A stretch of DNA of 5,720 bases from an uncultured Paraglaciecola sp. (GTDB taxonomy: Bacteria > Pseudomonadota > Gammaproteobacteria > Enterobacterales > Alteromonadaceae). A program made the position numbers and the translations under genes. The DNA is taken from the NCBI GenBank assembly GCA_905479025.1, contig CAJQKX010000677.1:1-5720 (forward strand), read 5' to 3'. Below the pieces are notes generated by a model. The model saw nothing but the letters and a program-made list of their open reading frames with translations. It was not told where the DNA came from and ran no database searches. This document shows positions 1 to 5,720 of the stretch, piece by piece; positions within the stretch are counted from its first letter, which is position 1; the number at the start of each line of letters is the position of its first letter.

Positions 1-114
1 GAGCCGTTAACAGGCTCAGTATTAGCCAATATTATCGTATTAGTTGGTTTGGTGTTGTTTATACAAAAACGGCCCAAAGGACTATTTCCACAAAAAGGGC
101 GGTCTGCAGACTAA
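1..114 (+). CDS. urtB: Urea ABC transporter permease UrtB, C-terminal end only (partial)
   Basis: The last 37 codons of a gene that begins before the window; the stop is TAA at 112-114. The visible peptide has a hydrophobic stretch (roughly residues 7-20 of the fragment, rich in V, L and I), which would be the last membrane helix. A basic cytoplasmic tail follows, containing QKRPKGLFPQKGR. That tail resembles the conserved C-terminus of UrtB/LivH-type branched-chain permeases. UrtB pairs with UrtC to form the inner-membrane channel of the urea importer. The stop overlaps the urtC start by one base (TAATG), which fits translational coupling. Identification rests on the tail motif plus the directly following urtC, urtD and urtE; the fragment alone would not separate UrtB from LivH. 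Confidence 0.88.
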   Translation, partial: EPLTGSVLANIIVLVGLVLFIQKRPKGLFPQKGRSAD

Positions 115-1259
115 TGAATAACTCTATCACTGAAGACAATAAACCAAGATCACTGTTTCGTAGTAAAGGTCCTCTACATCTTACTGTTGGCCTATTATTT
201 ATCACCACTTTATTGGTGACTTTAGGTAATTTAATTTTTCCTGAGTCTTCGGCATTGCATGTGAGTGACTATACCGTCAGCTTATTAGGCAAATACCTGT
301 GTTATGCGTTACTTGCCTTAGCAGTAGATTTGGTTTGGGGATATTGCGGTATTTTAAGCTTAGGTCATGGCGCATTTTTTACCTTAGGTGGCTATGCCAT
401 GGGCATGTATCTGATGCGTCAAATTGGTGATCGCGGCGTATATGGTAACCCTGAATTACCCGACTTTATGGTATTCCTAAATTTGACTGAATTGCCTTGG
501 TTTTGGGCCGGCTCTGACAGCATAGTCTGGATGGTATGCATGGTGTTTTTAGGGCCTGGATTGTTGGCCTTTATTTTTGGTAGTTTAGCATTTCGCTCGC
601 GGGTGAGCGGGGTGTATTTATCGATTATGACCCAAGCGATGACCTACGCCTTAATGTTAGCCTTTTTCCGCAATGAAATGGGCTTTGGTGGTAACAATGG
701 GCTAACCGACTTTAAAGAGATTTTTGGCTTCTCTTTACAATCTCCGAATACCAAATTAGGCCTATTTGTCGCCACGGCTGTTATTTTAGCATTGGCTTAT
801 TGCTTATGTCACTTTATCGTGAAATCAAAAATGGGTCGAGTGGTGACAGCCATTCGTGACTCTGAAAGCCGAGTAAGATTTGTGGGTTACAAACCGGAAC
901 ACTACAAAGTGTGGATATTTGTAGTTTCAGCAATGCTGGCGGGTCTTGCAGGCGCGTTATATGTACCACAAGTGGGCATAATTAACCCTGGTGAGTTTTC
1001 ACCACTAAACTCAATCGAAATGGTGATTTGGGTCGCTGTTGGTGGCAGAAATTCTTTATACGGAGCAATCATTGGAGCGATTATCGTCAGTTACGCTAAA
1101 ACTCGCTTTACCGCCATCATGCCCGAAGCTTGGCTATTTGCCCTCGGCGGACTATTTGTATTAGTCACGTTATTGCTACCTAAAGGCATTGCAGGGCTAA
1201 TACCCAGCATCAAACAAAAATTTGCCAAACCGACCAGTGCTTCGCAGGCGAACTCATGA
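114..1259 (+). CDS. urtC: Urea ABC transporter permease UrtC
   Basis: A 381-residue integral inner-membrane protein of the LivM-like permease family and the second channel subunit of the urea importer. Hydrophobic segments lie near residues 22-42, 58-75, 80-100, 137-160, 165-185, 214-235, 265-284, 300-326 and 338-355. The family motif GYCGILSLGHGAFFTLGGY is at 76-94. The cytoplasmic loop that docks the ATPases starts at about 241 (GRVVTAIRDSESRVRFVGY), followed by the SAMLAGLAGALY helix at 272-283. The long segment after the third helix, with GVYGNPELPDF at 108-118, is typical of UrtC and separates it from amino-acid LivM proteins. The ATG at 114 overlaps the urtB stop. A purine run, AAGGG at 95-99, lies rather far upstream, so translation probably relies on coupling. 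The 3' end overlaps urtD by four bases (ATGA). Length is normal and nothing looks broken. Confidence 0.96.
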   Translation: MNNSITEDNKPRSLFRSKGPLHLTVGLLFITTLLVTLGNLIFPESSALHVSDYTVSLLGKYLCYALLALAVDLVWGYCGILSLGHGAFFTLGGYAMGMYLMRQIGDRGVYGNPELPDFMVFLNLTELPWFWAGSDSIVWMVCMVFLGPGLLAFIFGSLAFRSRVSGVYLSIMTQAMTYALMLAFFRNEMGFGGNNGLTDFKEIFGFSLQSPNTKLGLFVATAVILALAYCLCHFIVKSKMGRVVTAIRDSESRVRFVGYKPEHYKVWIFVVSAMLAGLAGALYVPQVGIINPGEFSPLNSIEMVIWVAVGGRNSLYGAIIGAIIVSYAKTRFTAIMPEAWLFALGGLFVLVTLLLPKGIAGLIPSIKQKFAKPTSASQANS

Positions 1260-2065
1260 GCATTGATAAGGCGGGTTCTCCGTTAACAGCCAGCGAAAAC
1301 ATTGTGCCTGATACCCGTCATGGGGTGATTTTATATGTAGAAGACGTCAACCTAAGCTTTGATGGTTTTAAGGCTTTGAATAACTTAAACCTGTACATAA
1401 ATGATGGCGAATTACGTTGCCTAATTGGTGCAAATGGCGCCGGGAAAACGACCTTGATGGATGTTATCACGGGTAAAATTCGCCCTGATAGTGGCAAAGT
1501 TAACTTTGGACAAAAAGTTGATTTATTGCAACTAGATGAGTCGGAAATTGCCAGAGCCGGTATTGGCCGAAAGTTTCAAAAACCCACTGTTTTTGAGGAG
1601 TTGTCGGTGTTTGAAAATATTGAGCTTAGTCTTAAAGGCGACAAAGGAATTTGGACGGCGTTATTTCACAAGTTAAGTGGTGAACAAAAAGATCGCATCG
1701 GCAACATTCTGCATACCATTGGTTTAGTTACCGAGTGCCACTATCAGGCAGGTAGATTGTCTCACGGGCAAAAACAGTGGTTAGAAATTGGCATGTTATT
1801 AGCCGCCGAGCCAAGAGTGTTATTAGTCGATGAGCCAGTAGCAGGTATGACAGGCCAAGAAACCGAACGCACCGCAGAATTACTGACTTCCTTGGCAGGC
1901 GAGCATTCGGTCGTGGTAGTTGAGCACGATATGGCCTTTGTGCGTTCAATCGCCAGAAAAGTATCAGTATTACACCAAGGTGCAGTACTAGCGGAAGGCT
2001 CTATGGCTGAAATTCAGGCCAATCCCGATGTGATTCGCGTGTATTTAGGTGAGGAGCAAGGCTAA
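1256..2065 (+). CDS. urtD: Urea ABC transporter ATP-binding protein UrtD
   Basis: A 269-residue cytoplasmic ATPase, one of the two nucleotide-binding subunits that drive urea import through UrtB/UrtC. About 25 poorly structured N-terminal residues precede the ABC domain. The Walker A motif GANGAGKT is at 58-65, the Q-loop glutamine at 108 (in FQKPTVFEELSVFENI), the signature LSHGQKQWLEIGM at 168-180, Walker B RVLLVDEP at 187-194 with catalytic Glu193, and the switch histidine at 224 (VVEHDM). The signature has His where the classical LSGGQ has Gly; LSHGQ is the usual form in UrtD and is not a defect. The start ATG lies in the ATGA overlap with the urtC stop, with AGG at 1246-1248 as a plausible ribosome binding site seven bases upstream. 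The alternative, a LivG amino-acid transporter subunit, is made unlikely by the LSHGQKQWLEIGM block and the urease genes nearby. Confidence 0.96.
   Translation: MSIDKAGSPLTASENIVPDTRHGVILYVEDVNLSFDGFKALNNLNLYINDGELRCLIGANGAGKTTLMDVITGKIRPDSGKVNFGQKVDLLQLDESEIARAGIGRKFQKPTVFEELSVFENIELSLKGDKGIWTALFHKLSGEQKDRIGNILHTIGLVTECHYQAGRLSHGQKQWLEIGMLLAAEPRVLLVDEPVAGMTGQETERTAELLTSLAGEHSVVVVEHDMAFVRSIARKVSVLHQGAVLAEGSMAEIQANPDVIRVYLGEEQG
2051..2056 (+). promoter_or_regulatory. Ribosome binding site for urtE that decides its start
   Basis: GAGGAG lies inside the last codons of urtD, ten bases before the ATG at 2067. A second weaker match, AAGG, lies at 2059-2061 and the next base region. The position favours the ATG over the in-frame GTG at 2049, which would start ahead of this site. 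Confidence 0.65.
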
Positions 2066-2066
2066 T

Positions 2067-2762
2067 ATGATTACATTAAGCACAGTCAATCAGAAATACG
2101 GTGGCACTCAAATTTTATGGGATTTGGACCTATCCATCAAACCTGGCTCTCGCACATGCATTATGGGCCGAAACGGGGTGGGTAAAACCACTTTACTAAA
2201 AACCATCATGGGGTTGTTGCCTATTAGTTCCGGCAAACTCACTTATGGTGACAGAGATATTAGTAATAGTTCAGTTGAATTACGTCCAGATATTGGTATA
2301 GGCTATGTGCCACAGGGGCGGCATATTTTTCCGCAATTAACGGTGGAAGAGAATCTGACGGTGAGTCTGAACTGTAAGCGTCAAACCAGTAAAACTATAC
2401 CCGAACATGTATTTGAATTGTTTCCAGTATTAAAGGAAATGTTACATAGACGTGGCGGTGATTTATCTGGTGGTCAGCAGCAGCAACTCGCTATTGGTCG
2501 AGCTTTAGTGCTCAATCCAGAGGTGCTTATTTTGGATGAACCAAATGAAGGCATTCAACCCAATATCGTGCAGTTAATCCGTGATGTATTACTAAAGCTG
2601 AATAAAGAACAAGGCATGACCATTATTTTAGTAGAACAAAAATTGCCTTTTGCCCGGGCCGTAGGCGAAGATTTTGTATTGATGGAAAAAGGCCAAGTAA
2701 TCTCCTCTGGCCCTATGACAGAGCTAACGGATGAGTTGGTAGGTAAATATTTAGCAGTTTAA
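2067..2762 (+). CDS. urtE: Urea ABC transporter ATP-binding protein UrtE
   Basis: A 231-residue cytoplasmic ATPase, partner of UrtD in the urea importer. Walker A GRNGVGKT is at 34-41, Q-loop VPQGRHIFPQLTVEENL at 81-97 (Gln83), signature LSGGQQQ at 133-139, and Walker B VLILDEP at 153-159 with Glu158. DEPNEGIQPNI at 157-167 is close to the DEPTEGIQPSI block known from UrtE. The usual switch histidine is replaced by Gln191 (LVEQ), as is common in the LivF/UrtE branch, so it does not indicate inactivation. I chose the ATG at 2067 over an in-frame GTG at 2049. The ATG gives the family's usual N-terminus (MITLSTVNQKYGG), leaves one base after the urtD stop, and has GAGGAG at 2051-2056 correctly placed as a ribosome binding site; the GTG start would lie inside urtD and consume that site. 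A 43-base gap then leads to ureD. Confidence 0.95.
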   Translation: MITLSTVNQKYGGTQILWDLDLSIKPGSRTCIMGRNGVGKTTLLKTIMGLLPISSGKLTYGDRDISNSSVELRPDIGIGYVPQGRHIFPQLTVEENLTVSLNCKRQTSKTIPEHVFELFPVLKEMLHRRGGDLSGGQQQQLAIGRALVLNPEVLILDEPNEGIQPNIVQLIRDVLLKLNKEQGMTIILVEQKLPFARAVGEDFVLMEKGQVISSGPMTELTDELVGKYLAV

Positions 2763-2768
2763 GCAGTG

Positions 2769-2784
2769 CTTAATTTTGATTAAG
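2769..2784 (+). other. Small AT-rich hairpin in the urtE-ureD gap
   Basis: CTTAAT and ATTAAG form a perfect six-pair stem around a four-base loop (TTTG), seven bases after the urtE stop. The stem has one G-C pair and no following T run, so it is weak and not a convincing intrinsic terminator. It may be chance in AT-rich spacer, or a modest mRNA-stability element between the transporter and urease halves. Confidence 0.3.
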
Positions 2785-2805
2785 GCGCTCTATCTTAGGT
2801 AACCG

Positions 2806-3696
2806 ATGACCGAAGCAGCAATAGATATAATAAAAAGTCAGTGGTTAGCCAGCTTAGAATTGCAGCTGGGCTATTCACCTTACGGTACCCAACTGACAAA
2901 AACCAAACGTTGTGGACCGCTGACCATTCAAAAAGCCTTTTATCCAGAAGGCAGAGATTGCGCACACTTATATTTGTTGCATCCACCAGCAGGCATCGTC
3001 TCTGGCGATGAGTTGCAGGTGAAGATTGATGTACAGCAAAGCGCGCACACACTAGTCACAACACCCGGAGCAAACCGTTTTTATCGGGCGCGTACGGATT
3101 TATCTATTGGCGACCCTAAACAAACTCAAGTGACTCGAATTAACTTAGATGTTCATGCGAAGTGTGAACATTTCCCCCTTGAAACCTTGGTGTATAACCA
3201 AGCCAATGGAGTGAATAATGTTGAAGTGAGATTACACAATTCCAGCGTTTATTGCGGCTGGGACATGACTTGCTTAGGCCTACCTAGCTCCAATGAAAAT
3301 TTTACCGCAGGCCGATTTACGCAGCTTAACACCCTGTACTGTGATGACATTTTGATTTACCACGATAAAGTATTAATTGAACCGGAAAGTAATATTCAAC
3401 ATCACGCAGCGGGGTTAGCTAGCAATACTGTGTTTGGCACCTTTTTAGCTTATGCCTCTACTAAGCAGGTTAGCAAAGAACAAAGAACACAACTAATTGA
3501 GCAACTTAGAGCGATAGTTGATGAACACTCTGCCAGTTCATTAATCAGTATTACGGATATTAGACAACTGTTAGTAATCCGTTATTTAGGGCAACAAGCA
3601 CATCAGTGTAAAGATTTATTCATAGAACTTTGGAAACTAATACGCCCTTTGTATATCGAAAAACAGGGCGTACAACCCAGAATTTGGTTTACCTAA
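2806..3696 (+). CDS. ureD: Urease accessory protein UreD
   Basis: A 296-residue urease maturation chaperone (called UreH in some species). In the known pathway UreD binds the apo-urease (UreABC)3 and recruits UreF and UreG so that CO2 and nickel reach the active site. Family blocks occur in order: W13-ASLEL near the N-terminus, QKAFYPEG at 42-49, YLLHPPAGIVSGDEL at 56-70, TTPGANRFYRAR at 85-96, FPLETLVY at 123-130, AAGLASNTVFGTFLAY at 201-216, and the closing PRIWFT at 291-296. Family members more often read PGGVVGGD and TTPGATKFYR, so this is a somewhat divergent but intact copy of normal length. The ATG at 2806 has AGG at 2797-2799 as a modest ribosome binding site. Its place directly before ureA matches the Klebsiella-type order. 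No separate promoter is evident in the short gap before it, so readthrough from urtE is likely. Confidence 0.95.
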   Translation: MTEAAIDIIKSQWLASLELQLGYSPYGTQLTKTKRCGPLTIQKAFYPEGRDCAHLYLLHPPAGIVSGDELQVKIDVQQSAHTLVTTPGANRFYRARTDLSIGDPKQTQVTRINLDVHAKCEHFPLETLVYNQANGVNNVEVRLHNSSVYCGWDMTCLGLPSSNENFTAGRFTQLNTLYCDDILIYHDKVLIEPESNIQHHAAGLASNTVFGTFLAYASTKQVSKEQRTQLIEQLRAIVDEHSASSLISITDIRQLLVIRYLGQQAHQCKDLFIELWKLIRPLYIEKQGVQPRIWFT

Positions 3697-3721
3697 ATAC
3701 TTAGGTCTGCAGAGCCTAAGT
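3691..3721 (+). other. Two overlapping, mutually exclusive hairpins in the ureD-ureA gap
   Basis: Hairpin A pairs ACCTAA (3691-3696, the last sense codon and stop of ureD) with TTAGGT (3701-3706) around the loop ATAC. Hairpin B pairs ACTTAGG (3699-3705) with CCTAAGT (3715-3721) around a nine-base loop that contains the palindrome TCTGCAGA. The segment 3701-3705 is shared, so only one can form at a time. A ribosome stopping at the ureD TAA would cover the 5' arm of A and could shield part of B. No T run follows, so neither is a standard terminator. A role in mRNA processing or in setting ureA output relative to ureD is inference. Confidence 0.4.
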
Positions 3722-3740
3722 CACAAATGTAGAGATTAAG

Positions 3741-4043
3741 ATGGATTTATTACCAAGAGAAAAAGATAAGTTACTATTATTTACTGCTGCATTACTAGCT
3801 GAACGCCGCCTTAAACGAGGGGTAAAACTCAATTACCCTGAAGCCATGGCGTATATTTCTATGGAAATTATGGAAGGTGCAAGAGACGGCAGAACCGTAG
3901 CAGAAATGATGGACTATGGGCGTACTTTGCTAACTCGTGATCAGGTCATGGAGGGAATTGCAGAACTGATCACCGATGTGCAGGTTGAGGCCACTTTCCC
4001 CGATGGCACTAAATTAGTCACAGTCCATAATCCGATTATTTAA
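3741..4043 (+). CDS. ureA: Urease subunit gamma, UreA
   Basis: A 100-residue small structural subunit of the cytoplasmic nickel urease (urea + water to ammonia and carbamate), which assembles as (UreABC)3. Nearly the whole protein matches the well-conserved family: [19 protein letters not shown] at 5-23, [11 protein letters not shown] at 30-40, [13 protein letters not shown] at 45-57, and [19 protein letters not shown] at 81-99. The length equals the usual 100 residues, which shows that gamma and beta are separate here and not fused as in Helicobacter. The ATG at 3741 is preceded by only a weak purine run (AGAGA, 3731-3735). A 44-base gap containing hairpin potential separates it from ureD, and 38 bases follow before ureB. 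Confidence 0.98.
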   Translation: MDLLPREKDKLLLFTAALLAERRLKRGVKLNYPEAMAYISMEIMEGARDGRTVAEMMDYGRTLLTRDQVMEGIAELITDVQVEATFPDGTKLVTVHNPII

Positions 4044-4067
4044 AGAATGGTTCAGAAACAAAAAAGT

Positions 4068-4073
4068 AGAGGG
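4068..4073 (+). promoter_or_regulatory. Ribosome binding site for ureB
   Basis: AGAGGG lies eight bases before the ureB ATG in the 38-base ureA-ureB gap. It is a good purine-rich match at standard spacing and supports the ATG at 4082, which also gives the correct family N-terminus. Confidence 0.65.
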
Positions 4074-4081
4074 CGCATAAG

Positions 4082-4387
4082 ATGATCCTAGGCGAAATCA
4101 AAACTGACACCGGCGAGCATTTACTCAATGTGGGCCGCGAAAAACGTAACATAACCGTTGCCAACTCAGGCGATAGGCCGATTCAGGTAGGCTCGCATTA
4201 TCATTTTTATGAAACCAACGCTGCATTGACCTTTGATCGTGAAAAGTGCAAAGGTTATCGCCTCGACATTACCTCGGGTACAGCAGTTCGTTTTGAGCCT
4301 GGACAAGAACGTGTAGTCACGCTAGTACCTTTTGCTGGAAAGCGCAGGGTGTATGGTTTTAGAGCCCTAGTGCAAGGAGAGTTATAG
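4082..4387 (+). CDS. ureB: Urease subunit beta, UreB
   Basis: A 101-residue structural subunit of urease. Family blocks are [20 protein letters not shown] at 26-45 (with His39 and His41), [16 protein letters not shown] at 48-63, [15 protein letters not shown] at 65-79, and [17 protein letters not shown] at 85-101. The N-terminus reads MILGEI where most family members have MIPGEI, a one-residue departure at position 3. The protein is slightly shorter at the C-terminus than the 106-residue Klebsiella subunit, which is common. The ATG at 4082 is supported by AGAGGG at 4068-4073, eight bases upstream. The gene's last codons carry the strong ribosome binding site for ureC, and only two bases separate its stop from the ureC start, so the two are very likely co-translated. 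Confidence 0.98.
   Translation: MILGEIKTDTGEHLLNVGREKRNITVANSGDRPIQVGSHYHFYETNAALTFDREKCKGYRLDITSGTAVRFEPGQERVVTLVPFAGKRRVYGFRALVQGEL
4374..4380 (+). promoter_or_regulatory. Strong ribosome binding site for ureC
   Basis: AAGGAGA lies within the final codons of ureB, nine bases before the ureC ATG. It is the closest match to the anti-Shine-Dalgarno complement in the window, which would favour strong synthesis of the large catalytic subunit. Confidence 0.75.
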
Positions 4388-4389
4388 TC

Positions 4390-5685
4390 ATGGCCAGTAT
4401 AGATAAACACGCTTACGCGCATATGTTTGGTCCCACAGTGGGAGACCGCGTGCGCTTAGCCGATACCGATTTATGGCTCGAAGTCGAGCAAGATGCCACC
4501 ACCTATGGTGAAGAAGTCAAATTTGGTGGCGGTAAAGTGATCCGTGACGGTATGGGTCAAAGTCAAGCTTCATGCAAAGACACACCAGATTTGGTGATCA
4601 CCAACGCCTTAATTGTCGATCATTGGGGCATAGTTAAAGCCGACGTGGGCATTAAAGATGGCCGTATTGCTATAATAGGCAAAGCTGGTAACCCTGATAT
4701 TCAAGACAACATTGATATTGAAATAGGCCCCGGCACAGAAGTCATTGCGGGTGAAGGTCAAATCCTTACAGCTGGTGGCATTGATGCACATATTCATTTT
4801 ATTTGCCCACAACAAATTGACGAAGCCTTAATGTCGGGCGTGACCACTATGATAGGTGGCGGAACTGGCCCAGCCACAGGCACCAATGCCACTACTTGCA
4901 CTCCGGGGCCTTGGAACATTCATAAAATGTTGCAAGCTACCAACGATTTTCCTATGAATTTTGGCTTTTTAGGCAAGGGCAACGCTAGTTTACCGATAGC
5001 CTTAGAAGAGCAAATCGAAGCCGGTGTGTGTGGTTTAAAACTCCACGAGGATTGGGGCACCACACCTGCCGCCATAGACAACTGCTTATCCGTTGCTGAA
5101 AAATACGACGTGCAAATCGCGATCCATACCGACACTTTGAATGAATCGGGTTTTGTTGAAGATACGATAGGTGCATTTAAAGGTCGCACCATTCACACGT
5201 ATCACACAGAAGGCGCGGGCGGCGGACACTCGCCCGATATTATACGTGCTTGCGGCGAGCCAAATGTATTACCTTCGTCTACTAACCCAACTCGTCCTTA
5301 CACCATCAATACCATTGATGAACATTTGGATATGCTGATGGTGTGCCACCATTTGGACCCTTCAATTCCTGAAGATATTGCCTTTGCAGATTCCCGCATT
5401 CGAAAAGAAAGCATCGCCGCAGAAGACATCATGCATGACTTAGGCGCCATCAGTATGATTGCCTCTGACTCACAAGCTATGGGCCGTGTCGGTGAAATGA
5501 TCACTCGCACTTGGCAAACCGCTCACAAGATGAAGCAACAAAGAGGGCCATTAGCCCCAGATACTGAGCGTAATGACAATTTTAGGATCAAGCGTTATAT
5601 TGCTAAATACACTATCAACCCTGCCATCAGCCATGGTATTAGCCATGAAGTGGGCTCGATTGAAGTCGGTAACTGGCTGATTTAG
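4390..5685 (+). CDS. ureC: Urease subunit alpha, UreC, frameshifted (431 codons instead of about 567)
   Basis: The catalytic subunit of nickel urease, with active-site residues at the same numbers as in Klebsiella UreC. Ni ligands His134 and His136 lie in [12 protein letters not shown], the carbamylated Lys217 and His219 in GLKLHEDWG, His246 in AIHTDTLNE, His272 in [14 protein letters not shown], flap Cys319 and catalytic His320 in [20 protein letters not shown] (with Arg336), and Asp360 in [12 protein letters not shown]. All are intact. After Gly427 the frame fails: the family reads roughly [11 protein letters not shown], but this frame gives GNWLI and a stop at 5683-5685. [15 protein letters not shown] continues from 5676 in another frame. 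One missing A in an expected AAA codon at about 5671 explains it. As read, the product lacks about 140 C-terminal residues, including the C-terminal part of the beta-sandwich domain, and would probably not fold into active enzyme. The ATG at 4390 has AAGGAGA upstream. Confidence 0.95.
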   Translation: MASIDKHAYAHMFGPTVGDRVRLADTDLWLEVEQDATTYGEEVKFGGGKVIRDGMGQSQASCKDTPDLVITNALIVDHWGIVKADVGIKDGRIAIIGKAGNPDIQDNIDIEIGPGTEVIAGEGQILTAGGIDAHIHFICPQQIDEALMSGVTTMIGGGTGPATGTNATTCTPGPWNIHKMLQATNDFPMNFGFLGKGNASLPIALEEQIEAGVCGLKLHEDWGTTPAAIDNCLSVAEKYDVQIAIHTDTLNESGFVEDTIGAFKGRTIHTYHTEGAGGGHSPDIIRACGEPNVLPSSTNPTRPYTINTIDEHLDMLMVCHHLDPSIPEDIAFADSRIRKESIAAEDIMHDLGAISMIASDSQAMGRVGEMITRTWQTAHKMKQQRGPLAPDTERNDNFRIKRYIAKYTINPAISHGISHEVGSIEVGNWLI

Positions 5686-5720
5686 TATTGTGGAAACCCG
5701 CATTTTTTGGCATTAAACCT
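5676..5720 (+). pseudogene. ureC: Continuation of ureC in a shifted frame, runs off the window
   Basis: Fifteen codons to the window edge read [15 protein letters not shown] without a stop. This matches the conserved UreC segment that normally follows [10 protein letters not shown]. The frame is offset by one base from the main ureC frame (a one-base loss upstream). The perfect continuity of the family sequence across the break shows that only a single base is involved, not a rearrangement. The remaining part of the gene lies beyond the window, so whether it stays open cannot be judged. Confidence 0.9.

Noticed and set aside
168..180. UrtD signature LSHGQ (encoded near 1757-1771) and UrtE switch residue Gln191 as possible loss-of-function changes.
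   Set aside because: Both are the normal forms in their ABC subfamilies and all Walker residues are intact. The coordinates here are UrtD residue numbers, not bases.
1728..1949. Minus-strand open frame opposite urtD, and another at 2795-3052 opposite ureD.
   Set aside because: The composition is unlike a real protein, no family is recognisable, and each overlaps a certain gene completely or nearly so.
2049..2066. A GTG start at 2049 that would lengthen UrtE by six residues (MRSKAN).
   Set aside because: It lies inside urtD, removes the GAGGAG ribosome binding site and adds residues not seen in the family; the ATG at 2067 fits better.
2763..2805. A sigma-70 promoter in the urtE-ureD gap (TTGATT at 2776-2781 as a -35 box).
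   Set aside because: No acceptable -10 element lies at 16-18 bases; the nearest TATCTT is only nine bases downstream.
3704..3713. Ten-base repeat GGTCTGCAGA, also at 101-110, considered as a shared regulatory site.
   Set aside because: Several ten-base matches are expected by chance in a sequence this long, and the first copy lies inside the urtB coding region. The seven-base CTTAGGT shared by 2794-2800 and 3700-3706 is even less significant.
4920..5192. Minus-strand open frames opposite ureC (also 4609-4815, 4985-5176 and 5298-5510).
   Set aside because: They are antisense to a strongly conserved coding gene, show no recognisable domains and have no supporting start signals; they are shadows of ureC.
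5668..5685. Programmed -1 ribosomal frameshifting in ureC.
   Set aside because: There is no X-XXY-YYZ slippery heptamer at the break, urease alpha is not known to use recoding, and one missing A explains the break fully.

Overview
The window is one co-directional cluster on the + strand that joins a urea ABC transporter (urt) to urease (ure). In order it holds the 3' end of urtB, complete urtC, urtD, urtE, ureD, ureA and ureB, and the first three quarters of ureC. Genes are packed tightly: urtB/urtC and urtC/urtD overlap by 1 and 4 bases, urtD/urtE are 1 base apart, ureB/ureC are 2 bases apart, and gaps of 38 to 44 bases separate urtE/ureD, ureD/ureA and ureA/ureB. No stretch over 50 bases lacks a gene, and I see no tRNA, rRNA, mobile element, CRISPR array or strong terminator. 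The remaining urt genes (urtA, start of urtB) should lie upstream. The nickel-insertion genes (ureE, ureF, ureG) probably lie downstream, but both statements are inference.

The moderately AT-rich composition, frequent TTA leucine codons, separate ureA and ureB genes of about 100 codons each, and the ureD-ureA-ureB-ureC order suggest a gammaproteobacterium. A marine Alteromonadales-type organism is a tentative guess and cannot be proved from this sequence.

Function: UrtB and UrtC form the inner-membrane channel. UrtD and UrtE are the cytoplasmic ATPases that power high-affinity urea uptake, with a periplasmic UrtA expected off-window. UreA, UreB and UreC form the nickel urease that splits imported urea to ammonia and carbamate/CO2. 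UreD is the chaperone scaffold for loading nickel. The layout is a nitrogen-scavenging unit of a known kind, and I find no undescribed system in it.

The most important irregularity is in ureC. All nickel-binding and catalytic residues are present at their classical positions, but the frame breaks near base 5671, apparently through loss of one A from an expected AAA lysine codon. This gives a stop at 5683-5685, while recognisable UreC sequence continues in another frame to the window edge. It is either a sequencing/assembly error or a recent inactivating mutation. A smaller point of interest is a pair of mutually exclusive hairpins in the ureD-ureA gap.
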